A model generated the notes under the pieces. It was not told the origin of the DNA and did not search any database. It saw nothing but the letters and a program-made list of their open reading frames with translations. Both the position numbers and the translations under genes were made by a program. Shown here one piece after another: positions 1-8,160 of a stretch of 64,000 bases of DNA. The stretch's first letter is position 1; every line of letters begins with the position of its first letter. Origin of the DNA: Sphingomonas sp. LM7 (lineage in GTDB: Bacteria; Pseudomonadota; Alphaproteobacteria; Sphingomonadales; Sphingomonadaceae); the NCBI RefSeq assembly GCF_002002925.1, contig NZ_CP019511.1:2542001-2606000 (forward strand). Direction: 5' to 3'.

Positions 1-308
1 AGGGCACGATGATGGCGCTTCAGGTCGGCCCGCGCCGCGAACGCCCGCTTGCCGGCATTCTCGGCTATTCGGGCATGATCGCCGGCGCCGCGCTCGATCC
101 GGCCGAAATACGCAGCAAGCCACGCGTGCTGCTGGTACATGGCGATGCCGACACGGTCGTTCCGGTCGGTGCCTACACCCACGCCCATGGCGAACTGCAG
201 CGCCTGGGCTTCGAAGTCGAAGGCCATGTCGCCCCCGGCCTGGGCCACGGCGTCGATCCCGAAGGCGTCGATCTGGGCGGCAAGTTCCTCGGGCGGGTAC
301 TGGGCTGA
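1..308 (+). CDS. Alpha/beta hydrolase, phospholipase/carboxylesterase type (C-terminal part)
   Basis: The reading frame is open from the left edge, so the N-terminus and probably the catalytic serine lie outside the window; the first visible residues (GTMMAL) fit the segment just after a GFSQG nucleophile elbow. The visible part carries the HGDADTVVP loop that supplies the catalytic aspartate and a GLGHGVD segment that supplies the histidine. These are the usual marks of the Abhydrolase_2 group (YpfH and carboxylesterase relatives), which cut short-chain esters in the cytoplasm. It converges on the next gene, which lies on the other strand. Substrate cannot be told from the fragment. Confidence 0.8.
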   Translation, partial: GTMMALQVGPRRERPLAGILGYSGMIAGAALDPAEIRSKPRVLLVHGDADTVVPVGAYTHAHGELQRLGFEVEGHVAPGLGHGVDPEGVDLGGKFLGRVLG

Positions 309-422
309 CCCGTCACCCCGGCCTTGTGCCGCGGTCCACCGGGAGGCGGGCGACAGACACGAAGATCGATGGTTTCCGGCGCGGCAGTGGACCCCGGCAC
401 GAGGCCGGGGTGACGAGCGGGT

Positions 423-1649
423 TTACAGCGCTTCCCAATCCACCGGCGCATGCCGATCCAGCCACCGCGACGCATCCGCCAGCGGATACTTCAACCCAGT
501 CGCGCAATTGAACAGCACCACCCGTTCCTCAGCATCCACCAGCCCGCTCGCCAGCGCATCGCGATACGCCGCCAGCGTCGCCCCGCCCTCGGGGCACATC
601 AGCAGTCCGTCGCGCCGCGCCGCATCGTCCACCGCCTGCACCAGCGCCGCATCGCTGACCGCCAGCGCCTTGCCCCCGCTCGCCCGCACTGCGTCTAGGA
701 TGAGGAAATCGCCCACTGCCTGGGGCACCCGGATTCCTGCCGCCACGGTATGTGCTTCCTCCCAGCGCACCGCATGCCGCTCGCCGGCTTCGAACGCCCG
801 CACGATCGGCGCGCAGCCCTCGGCCTGGACCGCATACATTCGCGGGCGCTTCGAACCGATCCAGCCCAGCGCCTCCATCTCGTCGAACGCCTTCCACATT
901 CCGATCAGCCCGGTGCCGCCGCCGGTGGGATAGAAGATCGCATCGGGCAGTTCCCAGCCGAGCTGCTCGGCGAGTTCGAGCCCCATCGTCTTCTTGCCTT
1001 CGATCCGATACGGCTCCTTGAGCGTCGACAAGTCGAACCAGCCGCGCGCCTCCTTCCCTGCACCGACCAGCTTGCCGCAATCGTCGATCAGCCCGTTGAC
1101 ACGGTAGACTCGTGCACCTTGCGCCGCGATCTCGCGCACGTTGATCTCGGGCGTATCGTCTGGACAGAAGATAACCGCCTCGATCCCCGCCCGCGCCGCA
1201 TAGGCAGCGGCGGCGGCCCCCGCATTGCCGTTGGTCGGCATCGCGATCGTCGTGACGCTCAATTCCTTGGCCATGGCGATCGCCATCACCAGCCCGCGCG
1301 CCTTGAACGAGCCCGTGGGCAGCCGCCCCTCGTCCTTGACCCAGACATTGCCGGGCTCCGTGTCGAGCGGGACGATCGGCGTCGCGCTCTCGCCCAGGCT
1401 GACGATGCTCGCGGTGTGCCGCACCGGCAGCAGCTCGCGATATTTCCACAGATCCGCCGGCCGCGTCGCGAGCATCTCCGGCGTCAGCGCCGCCTTCACT
1501 CCGTCCAGGTCATAGCGCACCAGCAACGGCCGCCCGACGCGCGACAGCCCATGCAGCTGGTCCGCTTCATAGCGCTCCCCGGTCATCGAGCATTCGAGAT
1601 GGCTGACGAAGGTGGGACGGTGGGCGGTGAGATTGTCGTCGTGATGCAT
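423..1649 (-). CDS. Threonine synthase-like PLP-dependent enzyme
   Basis: A 408-residue fold-type II PLP enzyme. The PLP lysine is K116 in PTGSFKARGL and the phosphate-binding loop is TGGGTG at 242-247. In the family these enzymes turn O-phosphohomoserine into threonine, with related members acting as diaminopropionate or threonine lyases. The N-terminus keeps the outline of the threonine synthase zinc-ribbon segment (LECSMTGERY, then PLLVRYDLD) but retains only one of the expected cysteines, so it probably does not bind zinc. No aspartate-pathway genes are adjacent, so the assignment to threonine synthesis rests on sequence alone. Start at the first ATG; the ribosome site ahead of it is weak. 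Confidence 0.78.
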   Translation of the reverse strand: MHHDDNLTAHRPTFVSHLECSMTGERYEADQLHGLSRVGRPLLVRYDLDGVKAALTPEMLATRPADLWKYRELLPVRHTASIVSLGESATPIVPLDTEPGNVWVKDEGRLPTGSFKARGLVMAIAMAKELSVTTIAMPTNGNAGAAAAAYAARAGIEAVIFCPDDTPEINVREIAAQGARVYRVNGLIDDCGKLVGAGKEARGWFDLSTLKEPYRIEGKKTMGLELAEQLGWELPDAIFYPTGGGTGLIGMWKAFDEMEALGWIGSKRPRMYAVQAEGCAPIVRAFEAGERHAVRWEEAHTVAAGIRVPQAVGDFLILDAVRASGGKALAVSDAALVQAVDDAARRDGLLMCPEGGATLAAYRDALASGLVDAEERVVLFNCATGLKYPLADASRWLDRHAPVDWEAL

Positions 1650-1700
1650 ATTGGTGGCTTACCTCAAACCATCATCCGGGCGAAGCGAGTGCGGCGACCC

Positions 1701-1731
1701 AAATCCTCTCCCACGAAGCGGGGGAGGATTT
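1701..1731. repeat. Intergenic GGGAGG-type hairpin repeat
   Basis: An inverted repeat with arms AAATCCTC and GAGGATTT around a CGAAGCG centre, in the 90-base gap between the EEP gene and the threonine synthase-like gene. It is a short copy of the dispersed repeat family seen at many other gaps in the window. It can fold as a hairpin and may slow transcription from the EEP gene. Confidence 0.6.
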
Positions 1732-1739
1732 GTTCGGAC

Positions 1740-2585
1740 CTATCGCTTCGCCCAGCCAAGTTCGGCCATCACCGGAAAATGATCCGAGGTCTGCACCACC
1801 CCCTGATGGTCGGTGATCGTCTGCGCACGCTTGACGACGAACCCGCGCGCGAAAATCCAGTCGATCCGCTTGTCCGCAGTGCCAGTGAAATTGTGGAAGG
1901 TCTCCGCCGGCCCCTCCCGCGTCGGCGCGCGCGTCCACGCATCCCGCAGGCCCGCGCTCAGCTTCCGGTACGCGCCGCTGCCGGGCGTTGTGTTGAAGTC
2001 CCCGGTCAGCACCACCGGCAGCCCGCCCGCCATCGCCGCGATCCGCTCCAGAATCAGCGCAGCCGCCCTCTCCCGCGCTGCCTCGTCCTCGGCGCGATAG
2101 GGGAGATGCGTGTTGAACGCATAGAAGCGCCGCCCACCGGCACGCGTCTCGAACAGCCCCCAGGTCGCCATCCGCGGATAGAGATTTCCCCAGCTGATGC
2201 TGCCCGGCACCTCCGGCGTATCCGACAGCCAGAAATCGCCCGATCGGATCAGCTTCAGCCGGTCGGTCCGGTAGAATATCCCCATATGCTCGTCGGCATG
2301 CCCGCCGCGACGGTCCCGGCCGAACCACGCATATCCCTTGAGCCGCGCCACCAGAAAATTGCCCTGCACCTTGTGGAGCTCCTGCGCCCCGATCAGGTCG
2401 GGCGCCGCGCGCGCGAGCATCGCGGCCGTCACCTCGCGGCGATTGTCCCACGCGTTCGCGCCGTCCGACGCCATCGGCAGCCGGATGTTGAAGCTCATCA
2501 CCCGCAGCGGCGCCTGCGCCATGGCCGGCCCGTTCGCCATCAGCAGCGCCGCCAGCACCAGCCCTATCCGCATCGTGATCGTCAC
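1740..2585 (-). CDS. Secreted endonuclease/exonuclease/phosphatase-family protein
   Basis: A 281-residue protein with an N-terminal signal peptide ending near AMAQ and then the full set of EEP-superfamily motifs in order: SFNIR, the metal-binding QEL, NTHL, GDFN, DWIF and SDHFPV. Members are DNase I-like metal-dependent phosphodiesterases or phosphatases. With an export signal it would act in the periplasm or outside the cell. The GTG start at 2585 is chosen because an AAGGG/AGGGCG ribosome site lies just ahead; an in-frame ATG at 2573 has none. It is divergent from hslV with only 53 bases between the starts. Nuclease versus phosphatase activity cannot be settled from the sequence. Confidence 0.82.
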   Translation of the reverse strand: MTITMRIGLVLAALLMANGPAMAQAPLRVMSFNIRLPMASDGANAWDNRREVTAAMLARAAPDLIGAQELHKVQGNFLVARLKGYAWFGRDRRGGHADEHMGIFYRTDRLKLIRSGDFWLSDTPEVPGSISWGNLYPRMATWGLFETRAGGRRFYAFNTHLPYRAEDEAARERAAALILERIAAMAGGLPVVLTGDFNTTPGSGAYRKLSAGLRDAWTRAPTREGPAETFHNFTGTADKRIDWIFARGFVVKRAQTITDHQGVVQTSDHFPVMAELGWAKR

Positions 2586-2638
2586 TCGTTCGCCCTTACC
2601 CTTTGCGCAGCCGAGACGGCTCCCCATATCGCCGCCAT

Positions 2639-3193
2639 ATGAGCGACAACAGCAATGCGTGGCACGGCACCACAATCCTCTCCGTGCGCAAATCCGGCAA
2701 GGTGGTCATCGCAGGCGACGGGCAGGTCTCGGCGGGCAACACCGTGATGAAGCCCAACGCTAGGAAGGTCCGCCCCCTTGGCGACGGCAAGGTCATCGCG
2801 GGTTTCGCTGGCGCCACCGCGGATGCCTTCACGCTGTTCGAACGGCTCGAATCCAAGCTCGAGCGGCATCAGGGCCAGCTGCTGCGTGCCGCAGTCGAGC
2901 TCGCCAAGGACTGGCGCACCGACAAATATCTTCGCAACCTTGAAGCGATGCTGATCGTCGCCGACAAGGACGTGACTTTGGTGGTCACCGGTAATGGCGA
3001 CGTGCTCGAACCCGAGGGCGGCGTCGCTGCGATCGGATCGGGCGGCAATTTCGCTCTCGCCGCCGCTCGCGCGCTGGTCGACTACGAGACCGATGCCGAG
3101 AAGATCGCACGGGCTGCAATGAAGATCGCGGGCGAGCTTTGCGTCTACACCAACGACCGGCTGACCGTGGAAGTGCTGGACAGCGCCAATTGA
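2639..3193 (+). CDS. hslV: ATP-dependent protease subunit HslV
   Basis: The 184-residue proteolytic subunit of the HslVU (ClpYQ) complex. The catalytic N-terminal threonine is T11, in [10 protein letters not shown]. The ten residues ahead of it ([10 protein letters not shown]) form a propeptide that must be removed, as in other alphaproteobacteria, unlike E. coli where only Met is lost. The [13 protein letters not shown] and NARKVRPL segments and the [14 protein letters not shown] stretch are standard. The ATG at 2639 is preferred over the upstream in-frame 2603 because homologues begin there. The partner ATPase hslU lies downstream, separated by one small gene. Confidence 0.97.
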   Translation: MSDNSNAWHGTTILSVRKSGKVVIAGDGQVSAGNTVMKPNARKVRPLGDGKVIAGFAGATADAFTLFERLESKLERHQGQLLRAAVELAKDWRTDKYLRNLEAMLIVADKDVTLVVTGNGDVLEPEGGVAAIGSGGNFALAAARALVDYETDAEKIARAAMKIAGELCVYTNDRLTVEVLDSAN

Positions 3194-3591
3194 GCGCTTC
3201 CCCGTCGAAAAGCCCGGCCGATCCCGTCCACCGGGTGGCGTATGACCCGCAGGCCAATCGGCTGACGATCAACGTCCACGGGTTCTGGACGCTCGACGAC
3301 GTCCCTCGCCTGGCTGTCGCGGTGGGCGCCAAGGCGCAGGAAGCGCGCGCGGTCCGCGGCGATTTCGACGTGCTGGTCGAATCGCTCGACTTCCCGGTGC
3401 AGGCGAACGACGTCGCCGATCTGCTGACCAACATCATGCGCGGCGGCATGGCGCTCACCTCGGGCCGCGCGGGCATCGTCGTCGGCAGCCAGCTCAACAA
3501 GCTCCAGGCCGAGCGCACCCTGGCGCATCCGCGGCTCAAGGTGTTCCTGTCGTTCGACGAAGCCGAAGCTTGGTTCGCCGATAAGCCCTGA
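3190..3591 (+). CDS. Small STAS/SpoIIAA-like protein between hslV and hslU
   Basis: About 133 residues starting at a TTG that overlaps the hslV stop (TTGA), which suggests translational coupling. The chain has an alternating strand and helix pattern with the segment [20 protein letters not shown] followed by a [11 protein letters not shown] strand, much like the SpoIIAA-like/STAS group. No catalytic residues are evident. A possible alternative start is the in-frame ATG at 3139 inside hslV. The family match is by pattern only, so the function is unknown; the position hints at a link with HslVU or with simple co-transcription. Confidence 0.65.
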   Translation: MSASPSKSPADPVHRVAYDPQANRLTINVHGFWTLDDVPRLAVAVGAKAQEARAVRGDFDVLVESLDFPVQANDVADLLTNIMRGGMALTSGRAGIVVGSQLNKLQAERTLAHPRLKVFLSFDEAEAWFADKP

Positions 3592-3667
3592 CCGCATCGC
3601 CGCTTGAAGCCCCCACTCCGGCCCCCAACATCGTGGGCCACAACGAAGCCAGAGAACCCAATCCCCC

Positions 3668-4963
3668 ATGAAAGAAGCTCTCACGCCCAAGGCGATCGTC
3701 GCCGCTCTCGACGCGCACATCATCGGCCAGCACGACGCCAAGAAGGCCGTCGCGGTCGCGCTGCGCAACCGCTGGCGCCGCCAGCAGCTCAGCGCCGATC
3801 TGCGGGACGAAGTGACGCCCAAGAACATCCTGATGATCGGGCCCACGGGCTGCGGCAAGACCGAGATCAGCCGCCGGCTGGCCAAGCTCGCCGACGCGCC
3901 GTTCGTCAAGGTCGAGGCGACCAAGTTCACCGAAGTCGGCTATGTCGGCCGCGACGTCGAGCAGATCGCCCGCGACCTGGTCGAGGAAGCGATCCGGCTG
4001 GAAAAGGAGCGGCGCCGCGCCGCGGTCAAGGACAAGGCCGAAGACGCGGCGATGGGCCGCCTGCTCGACGCGCTCACCGGCAAGGACGCCAGCACCGCCA
4101 CGCGCGAGGCGTTCAAGCAGCGCTTCCACGACGGCATTCTCGATGCGACCGAAATCGAGATCGAAATCGAGCAGGCCCCGGCCATGCCATTCGACATCCC
4201 CGGCGGCGCGCCGCAGATGATCAATCTCGGCGAGATGATGAAGGGCCTGTCCGGCGGCTCCCCGCTCAAGCGGCGCAAGCTCAACGTCCGCGCCGCCTGG
4301 GACAAGCTGGTCGACGAAGAGGCCGACAAGCGCCTCGACCAGGATGAAGTCAGCCGCCAGGCACTCGCCGACGCCGAAGCCAACGGCATCGTCTTCCTCG
4401 ATGAGATCGACAAGATCGCGGTGTCGGACGTGCGCGGCGGTTCGGTCAGCCGCGAAGGCGTCCAGCGCGACCTGCTGCCGCTGATCGAAGGCACCACGGT
4501 GGCGACCAAGTACGGCCCGATGAAGACCGATCACATCCTCTTCATCGCTAGCGGCGCGTTCCATGTTGCCAAGCCGAGCGACCTGCTCCCCGAGCTTCAG
4601 GGCCGTCTCCCGATCCGCGTCGAGCTCAAGGCGCTGACCGAGGAGGATTTCGTCGCGATCCTGTCGGACACGAAGGCGAGCCTGGTCCAGCAATATGCCG
4701 CATTGCTCGGCACCGAGGGGGTGACGATCGATTTCACCGAGGACGGTATCCGCGCCGTCGCAAAAATCGCCGCAGAGGTTAATGGCGAGATCGAGAATAT
4801 CGGCGCGCGGCGGCTTCAGACGGTGATGGAGAAGCTGTTAGAGGAAGTCAGCTTCGACGCCGAAGATCGCGCAGGCACCAGCCTGACGATCGACGCGGCC
4901 TATGTGGACAAGCAGCTCGCGGCAGTAGCCCGCAACACCGACCTCAGCCGCTACGTGCTGTAA
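3668..4963 (+). CDS. hslU: ATP-dependent protease ATPase subunit HslU
   Basis: A 431-residue AAA+ unfoldase, full length for the family. The Walker A motif is GPTGCGKTE at 58-66, the intermediate (I) domain that grips substrate lies around 110-235, and Walker B is VFLDEIDKI near 240-249. The C-terminus ends in LSRYVL, the tail that inserts between HslV subunits to activate them. It forms hexamers that feed unfolded proteins to the HslV dodecamer in the cytoplasm. The 76-base gap before it contains no further gene. A hairpin repeat follows 5 bases after its stop. Confidence 0.97.
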   Translation: MKEALTPKAIVAALDAHIIGQHDAKKAVAVALRNRWRRQQLSADLRDEVTPKNILMIGPTGCGKTEISRRLAKLADAPFVKVEATKFTEVGYVGRDVEQIARDLVEEAIRLEKERRRAAVKDKAEDAAMGRLLDALTGKDASTATREAFKQRFHDGILDATEIEIEIEQAPAMPFDIPGGAPQMINLGEMMKGLSGGSPLKRRKLNVRAAWDKLVDEEADKRLDQDEVSRQALADAEANGIVFLDEIDKIAVSDVRGGSVSREGVQRDLLPLIEGTTVATKYGPMKTDHILFIASGAFHVAKPSDLLPELQGRLPIRVELKALTEEDFVAILSDTKASLVQQYAALLGTEGVTIDFTEDGIRAVAKIAAEVNGEIENIGARRLQTVMEKLLEEVSFDAEDRAGTSLTIDAAYVDKQLAAVARNTDLSRYVL

Positions 4964-4967
4964 CGAA

Positions 4968-4996
4968 AATCCTCCCCTGGGGAACCGGGGGAGGAT
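4968..4996. terminator. Hairpin repeat, possible shared terminator after hslU
   Basis: AATCCTCCCC and GGGGGAGGAT arms around TGGGGAACC, lying between the convergent hslU and the lipoprotein gene at 5004-5402. There is no long T run, so if it stops transcription it does so as a stem without the usual tail. It belongs to the dispersed GGGAGG repeat family. Confidence 0.5.
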
Positions 4997-5003
4997 CGTC
5001 CGC

Positions 5004-5402
5004 TCACTCCTTCACATACGGCGTAAATTCTCCGAACCGGCAATACGCCCCCGGTATCCGGCTCCCGCGATCGACCGGGCGGAACAAGTCGTTCTTGCAG
5101 ATCTGCGAGCCGTTCATCTCGACGACGAGGATCGAATCCTGATCGAGTGACGGGCACTCCGCCGCCAGTTCGTTGCGCCACACCCGCTTGCCGTCGCGAT
5201 ACAGGATCGTCTTCGCGTCGATGATCTGCGGTCCGTTGGTGCTGTTGGGCGAGGACAGGCAGTTTTGCGGCTTGCCCGCCACGCGCCCGTCCAGCGCCTT
5301 TGCGAGGTCGGCCGCCGCCTCGGCCTGGCGCGAGGCCTGCAGCTCGGCATTGGCGGTACACCCGGCCAGCGCCAGCGCCCCCAGCGTGATGAGCAGTCGC
5401 AT
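5004..5402 (-). CDS. Four-cysteine lipoprotein (tandem paralogue 1)
   Basis: A 132-residue protein with a lipoprotein signal; the lipobox is LAGC with the lipidated C15. The mature part has cysteines at 48, 83, 102 and 121, spaced almost the same as in the neighbouring gene at 5419-5808, and both share WRN, a CP(S/G)L segment and a closing FTPY. Two disulphides in the periplasm are likely. The ribosome site AGAGGAGAGG sits just ahead of the ATG. I do not recognise the family and assign no function. It follows its paralogue by 16 bases and is probably co-transcribed. Confidence 0.75.
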   Translation of the reverse strand: MRLLITLGALALAGCTANAELQASRQAEAAADLAKALDGRVAGKPQNCLSSPNSTNGPQIIDAKTILYRDGKRVWRNELAAECPSLDQDSILVVEMNGSQICKNDLFRPVDRGSRIPGAYCRFGEFTPYVKE

Positions 5403-5418
5403 ATGCCTCTCCTCTTTC

Positions 5419-5808
5419 TTAACGCGTATAGGGCGTGAACTTGCCCAGCGAGCAACTGCCCGAGATGAACCCGCCCATCGGCGCGCGCGTCTGGATCAGG
5501 TCGCGCTCGCAATATCGGCTGTCGAAACCCTTTGAGACGACGATGTCGCCGCGCCGCAGCCCCGGGCAGTCGCCGACCACGTCGTTGCGCCACATCCGGC
5601 CGCGGCCCGCGACATAGAGGATCGTGCCCTTGAAGGTGCGGATCTGGGTGACTTGGTCATGGCGAATGCAACGCAGCGGCTCGCCCGCGTTCAGCCCGGC
5701 CAGCGCCTTGTCGAGCCGCGCCTGATCGCGCGTGTCCGATTGCTCGGTGGCGGCAGTCGTAGTGCAGGCGGCCAGGAGCAGCAACATGGGCACGGCAAGG
5801 CGGATCAT
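5419..5808 (-). CDS. Four-cysteine lipoprotein (tandem paralogue 2)
   Basis: A 129-residue predicted lipoprotein with lipobox LAAC and lipidated C15. Cysteines at 47, 81, 100 and 119 line up with 48, 83, 102 and 121 of the downstream gene, and the shared blocks TILY, WRN, CPGL and KFTPY show that the two arose by tandem duplication and then diverged strongly. It is the first gene of the pair. The mature protein would sit on the periplasmic face of a membrane with two probable disulphides. Function unknown. Confidence 0.75.
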   Translation of the reverse strand: MIRLAVPMLLLLAACTTTAATEQSDTRDQARLDKALAGLNAGEPLRCIRHDQVTQIRTFKGTILYVAGRGRMWRNDVVGDCPGLRRGDIVVSKGFDSRYCERDLIQTRAPMGGFISGSCSLGKFTPYTR

Positions 5809-5847
5809 TCACAACACTCCTCATGCCCCGCCCGCAGCATAAACACT

Positions 5848-6585
5848 TCAGCCGCGAAATGCATCCTTGGCCGCGCGCCGCTCGGCGAGCATCTCGACGC
5901 TTTCCGCGCGCAGGAACGGATTGGTCGCCTGTTCGAGCGCGATCGTCGTCGGCACCGTCGCCTCGCCCGCCGCGCGCAACGCGTCGACTTCGATCATCCG
6001 CGCCCGGATCGCATCATTGTCCGGCTCGGCGACCAGCGCATATCTGCCGTTCGACTGGGTGTATTCATGTGCACAATAGACGACGGTCTCGTCGGGCAAT
6101 TCCCGCAATCGCTCCATGTTGGCGAACATCTGCGCGGGCGTCCCCTCGAACAGCCGCCCACATCCCATCGCGAACAGCGTATCCCCGACGAACACCGCGC
6201 CCTCGTCGGCAAAGAGATAGGCGATATGCCCCGCAGTATGCGCGGGCACTTCCCAGACCGTCGCGACATGCCCGCCCAGCCGCACTTCGTCTCCCTCGGC
6301 AACCAACCGGTCCGCAGTCGGGATCTTCGCCGCCTCGGCCGCCGGAGCGATCACCGGGCAGCCGGTAGCCTCCTTGATCGCAGCGTTGCCGCCGGTGTGA
6401 TCAGGATGCCAATGCGTGTTCCAGATCGCACTGATCTTCCAGCCGCGCTTCTCGGCCTCGGCAAGAACCGGCGCCGCCTCGGCCGGATCGACCACCATCG
6501 TCTCGCCCGACGCGGCATCGTGGACCAGCCAGATATAATTGTCGCTCAGCGCCGGTATCCGGACGATCTCGAGCCCTGCCATCAT
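5848..6585 (-). CDS. gloB: Hydroxyacylglutathione hydrolase (glyoxalase II)
   Basis: A 245-residue metallo-beta-lactamase-fold enzyme. The dinuclear metal motif THWHPDH is at 57-63. It splits S-D-lactoylglutathione into D-lactate and glutathione, the second step of methylglyoxal removal in the cytoplasm. Its ATG overlaps the stop of the nitronate monooxygenase gene (ATGA), and an AGGAGACGGA ribosome site precedes it; the second codon is also ATG. Together with gloA two genes upstream it makes a complete glyoxalase pathway in one transcript. Confidence 0.93.
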   Translation of the reverse strand: MMAGLEIVRIPALSDNYIWLVHDAASGETMVVDPAEAAPVLAEAEKRGWKISAIWNTHWHPDHTGGNAAIKEATGCPVIAPAAEAAKIPTADRLVAEGDEVRLGGHVATVWEVPAHTAGHIAYLFADEGAVFVGDTLFAMGCGRLFEGTPAQMFANMERLRELPDETVVYCAHEYTQSNGRYALVAEPDNDAIRARMIEVDALRAAGEATVPTTIALEQATNPFLRAESVEMLAERRAAKDAFRG

Positions 6586-7613
6586 TCCGTCTCCTGTCCC
6601 AGTATCCGCGTCAGCGCCTCCGCCCCGATCGCCTGCACGCGCGCCGCGCCCGCCCCGGCCCAGAGCGGCGAATAATCCCCGCGTCCCTCGCTCTCAGCAT
6701 GCGCGCGCAACGGCGCCAGCGCGTTCGACGCATAGGGGAAAGCCGGCGCCTCGTCGCGCACCGGCCCCAGTTCGCGCATCAGCCGATTGCGGATCCCGCG
6801 CGCCTCACGTCCCGACAGCAAATTGGTGAACACCGCATCCGCCGCCGCCGCAGTGCCGAGCAACGCGCGATAGGGCGCCGAGATCGTGCTTTCGGGCGTC
6901 GCAAGATAGGCAGTCCCAAGCTGCACCGCCGCCGCGCGGGCATTGAGCGCCGCCCGCACCCCGGCCGCATCGATGATCCCGCCTGCAGCGATCGCCGGCA
7001 CGCCCGTCGCCACCACCGCATCCAGCAGTGCCGCCAACGGCGTCGGCCGATGCCCATCGAGAAACCATCCCGCATGCCCCCCCGCTTCGGCGCCCTGCGC
7101 GATCACAGCGTCGCATCCCTGCGCCGCCAGCCAATGAGCCTCCGCAGCCGTGGTCGCGTTGCCAAACACGCTCGCGACGGCCTTCACCCGCGCCAGCAAC
7201 CCGGCGTCAGGCAATCCGAAGTGAAAGCTCACCACCTCGGGCCGCAATTCCTCGACCACCGCGCACATCGCCGCATCGAAGGGCCGGCGCAGCGGCGGCG
7301 GATCGCCCGGCGTCACGTCCTCCTCGGTATAATAAGGCGCGAGCAGCGCCCGCCACGCGCCCTCGTCGGGCGGCGCCGGCAGCACATGGCAGAAGAAGTT
7401 GAGATTGAGCGGTCCGCTCACCGCCGCGCGCACCTCGGCGACTTGCGCCCGCACCTGCTCGGACGTCAGCAACGCACAGGGCAGCGACCCCAGCGCCCCG
7501 CCCCGTATCGCCGCCACCGCCAGCGCGACGCCGCCCGCCCCCGCCATCGGCGCCTGCACGATCGGCAGGCGCGCGCCAGTCAATGCGAGGAAACGGGCGG
7601 CGGCCGGACTCAC
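6582..7613 (-). CDS. Nitronate monooxygenase-family flavoenzyme
   Basis: A 343-residue FMN-dependent TIM-barrel protein of the nitronate monooxygenase (2-nitropropane dioxygenase) family. Visible marks are PIVQAPMAGAGG near the N-terminus, the QGAEAGGH phosphate-binding segment, and AAGGIIDAAGVRAAL. Family members oxidise alkyl nitronates such as propionate-3-nitronate; others are enoyl reductases. The GTG start at 7613 overlaps the gloA stop as GTGA, and its own stop overlaps gloB, so the three are translationally coupled. A longer in-frame reading upstream only shadows gloA. The physiological substrate is unknown. Confidence 0.88.
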   Translation of the reverse strand: MSPAAARFLALTGARLPIVQAPMAGAGGVALAVAAIRGGALGSLPCALLTSEQVRAQVAEVRAAVSGPLNLNFFCHVLPAPPDEGAWRALLAPYYTEEDVTPGDPPPLRRPFDAAMCAVVEELRPEVVSFHFGLPDAGLLARVKAVASVFGNATTAAEAHWLAAQGCDAVIAQGAEAGGHAGWFLDGHRPTPLAALLDAVVATGVPAIAAGGIIDAAGVRAALNARAAAVQLGTAYLATPESTISAPYRALLGTAAAADAVFTNLLSGREARGIRNRLMRELGPVRDEAPAFPYASNALAPLRAHAESEGRGDYSPLWAGAGAARVQAIGAEALTRILGQETE

Positions 7614-8065
7614 CAGTTGCCGGTATTCGGCATCGACGCCCAGGGCTCGGCTGGGCTGAGCGGATCGCCCGCTTGCAGCAACTCGATCGAGATATTGTCG
7701 GGCGTACGCACGAACGCCATGTGCCCGTCGCGCGGCGGACGGTTGATCGTGACGCCACCGTCCTTCAGCCGCTGGCACGTCGCGTAGATATCGTCGACCC
7801 GATAGGCCAGATGCCCGAAATTGCGCCCGCCGCCATATTCCTCGGGTGCGCTGCCGTCCTCGGCGGGCCAGTTATAGGTGAGCTCGACTTCGGCATTGGC
7901 GCGCTTGCCCGGCCCGTTCGAATCCTCCGGCGCGGCGAGGAAGATCAGCGTGAACCGTCCCTTCTCGTTCTCCATCCGCCGCACTTCCTCCAGCCCCAGC
8001 AGCTCGAAGAACCGCACGGTCGCCTCCGGGTCGGTGACGCGGATCATGGTGTGGAGATAGTGCAT
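7610..8065 (-). CDS. gloA: Lactoylglutathione lyase (glyoxalase I)
   Basis: A 151-residue vicinal-oxygen-chelate enzyme that isomerises the methylglyoxal-glutathione hemithioacetal to S-lactoylglutathione. The four metal ligands of the family can be placed at H5, E61, H85 and E128. It is the first gene of the overlapping gloA, nitronate monooxygenase, gloB operon. Ending at 7610, it overlaps the next gene by four bases. A short hairpin repeat lies upstream, between it and the TPR gene. Confidence 0.93.
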   Translation of the reverse strand: MHYLHTMIRVTDPEATVRFFELLGLEEVRRMENEKGRFTLIFLAAPEDSNGPGKRANAEVELTYNWPAEDGSAPEEYGGGRNFGHLAYRVDDIYATCQRLKDGGVTINRPPRDGHMAFVRTPDNISIELLQAGDPLSPAEPWASMPNTGNW

Positions 8066-8124
8066 GGGGAGTCCTTATGGCCGTTTGTCCGCGAGATAGG
8101 ATCGCCACCCCCGAAGACCAACCC

Positions 8125-8154
8125 ATTCCATCCTCGCTTTAGCGAGGGAGGAAT
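8125..8154. repeat. Short hairpin repeat
   Basis: ATTCCATCCTCGC and GCGAGGGAGGAAT arms with a TTTA centre, in the gap between the TPR gene and gloA. It is a member of the GGGAGG repeat family and could act as a weak terminator for the TPR gene. Confidence 0.5.
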
Positions 8155-8160
8155 TTTCGC

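Noticed and set aside
750..2642. A 630-residue plus-strand frame opposite the threonine synthase-like and EEP genes
   Set aside because: Antisense of two well-supported genes and no family match.
6582..7778. 398-residue version of the nitronate monooxygenase
   Set aside because: The first 55 residues shadow gloA; the GTG at 7613 with a GTGA overlap is the natural start.
7905..7935. A GTTCGAATCC stretch that resembles the T-loop of a tRNA
   Set aside because: It lies inside gloA in frame and no cloverleaf can be built around it.
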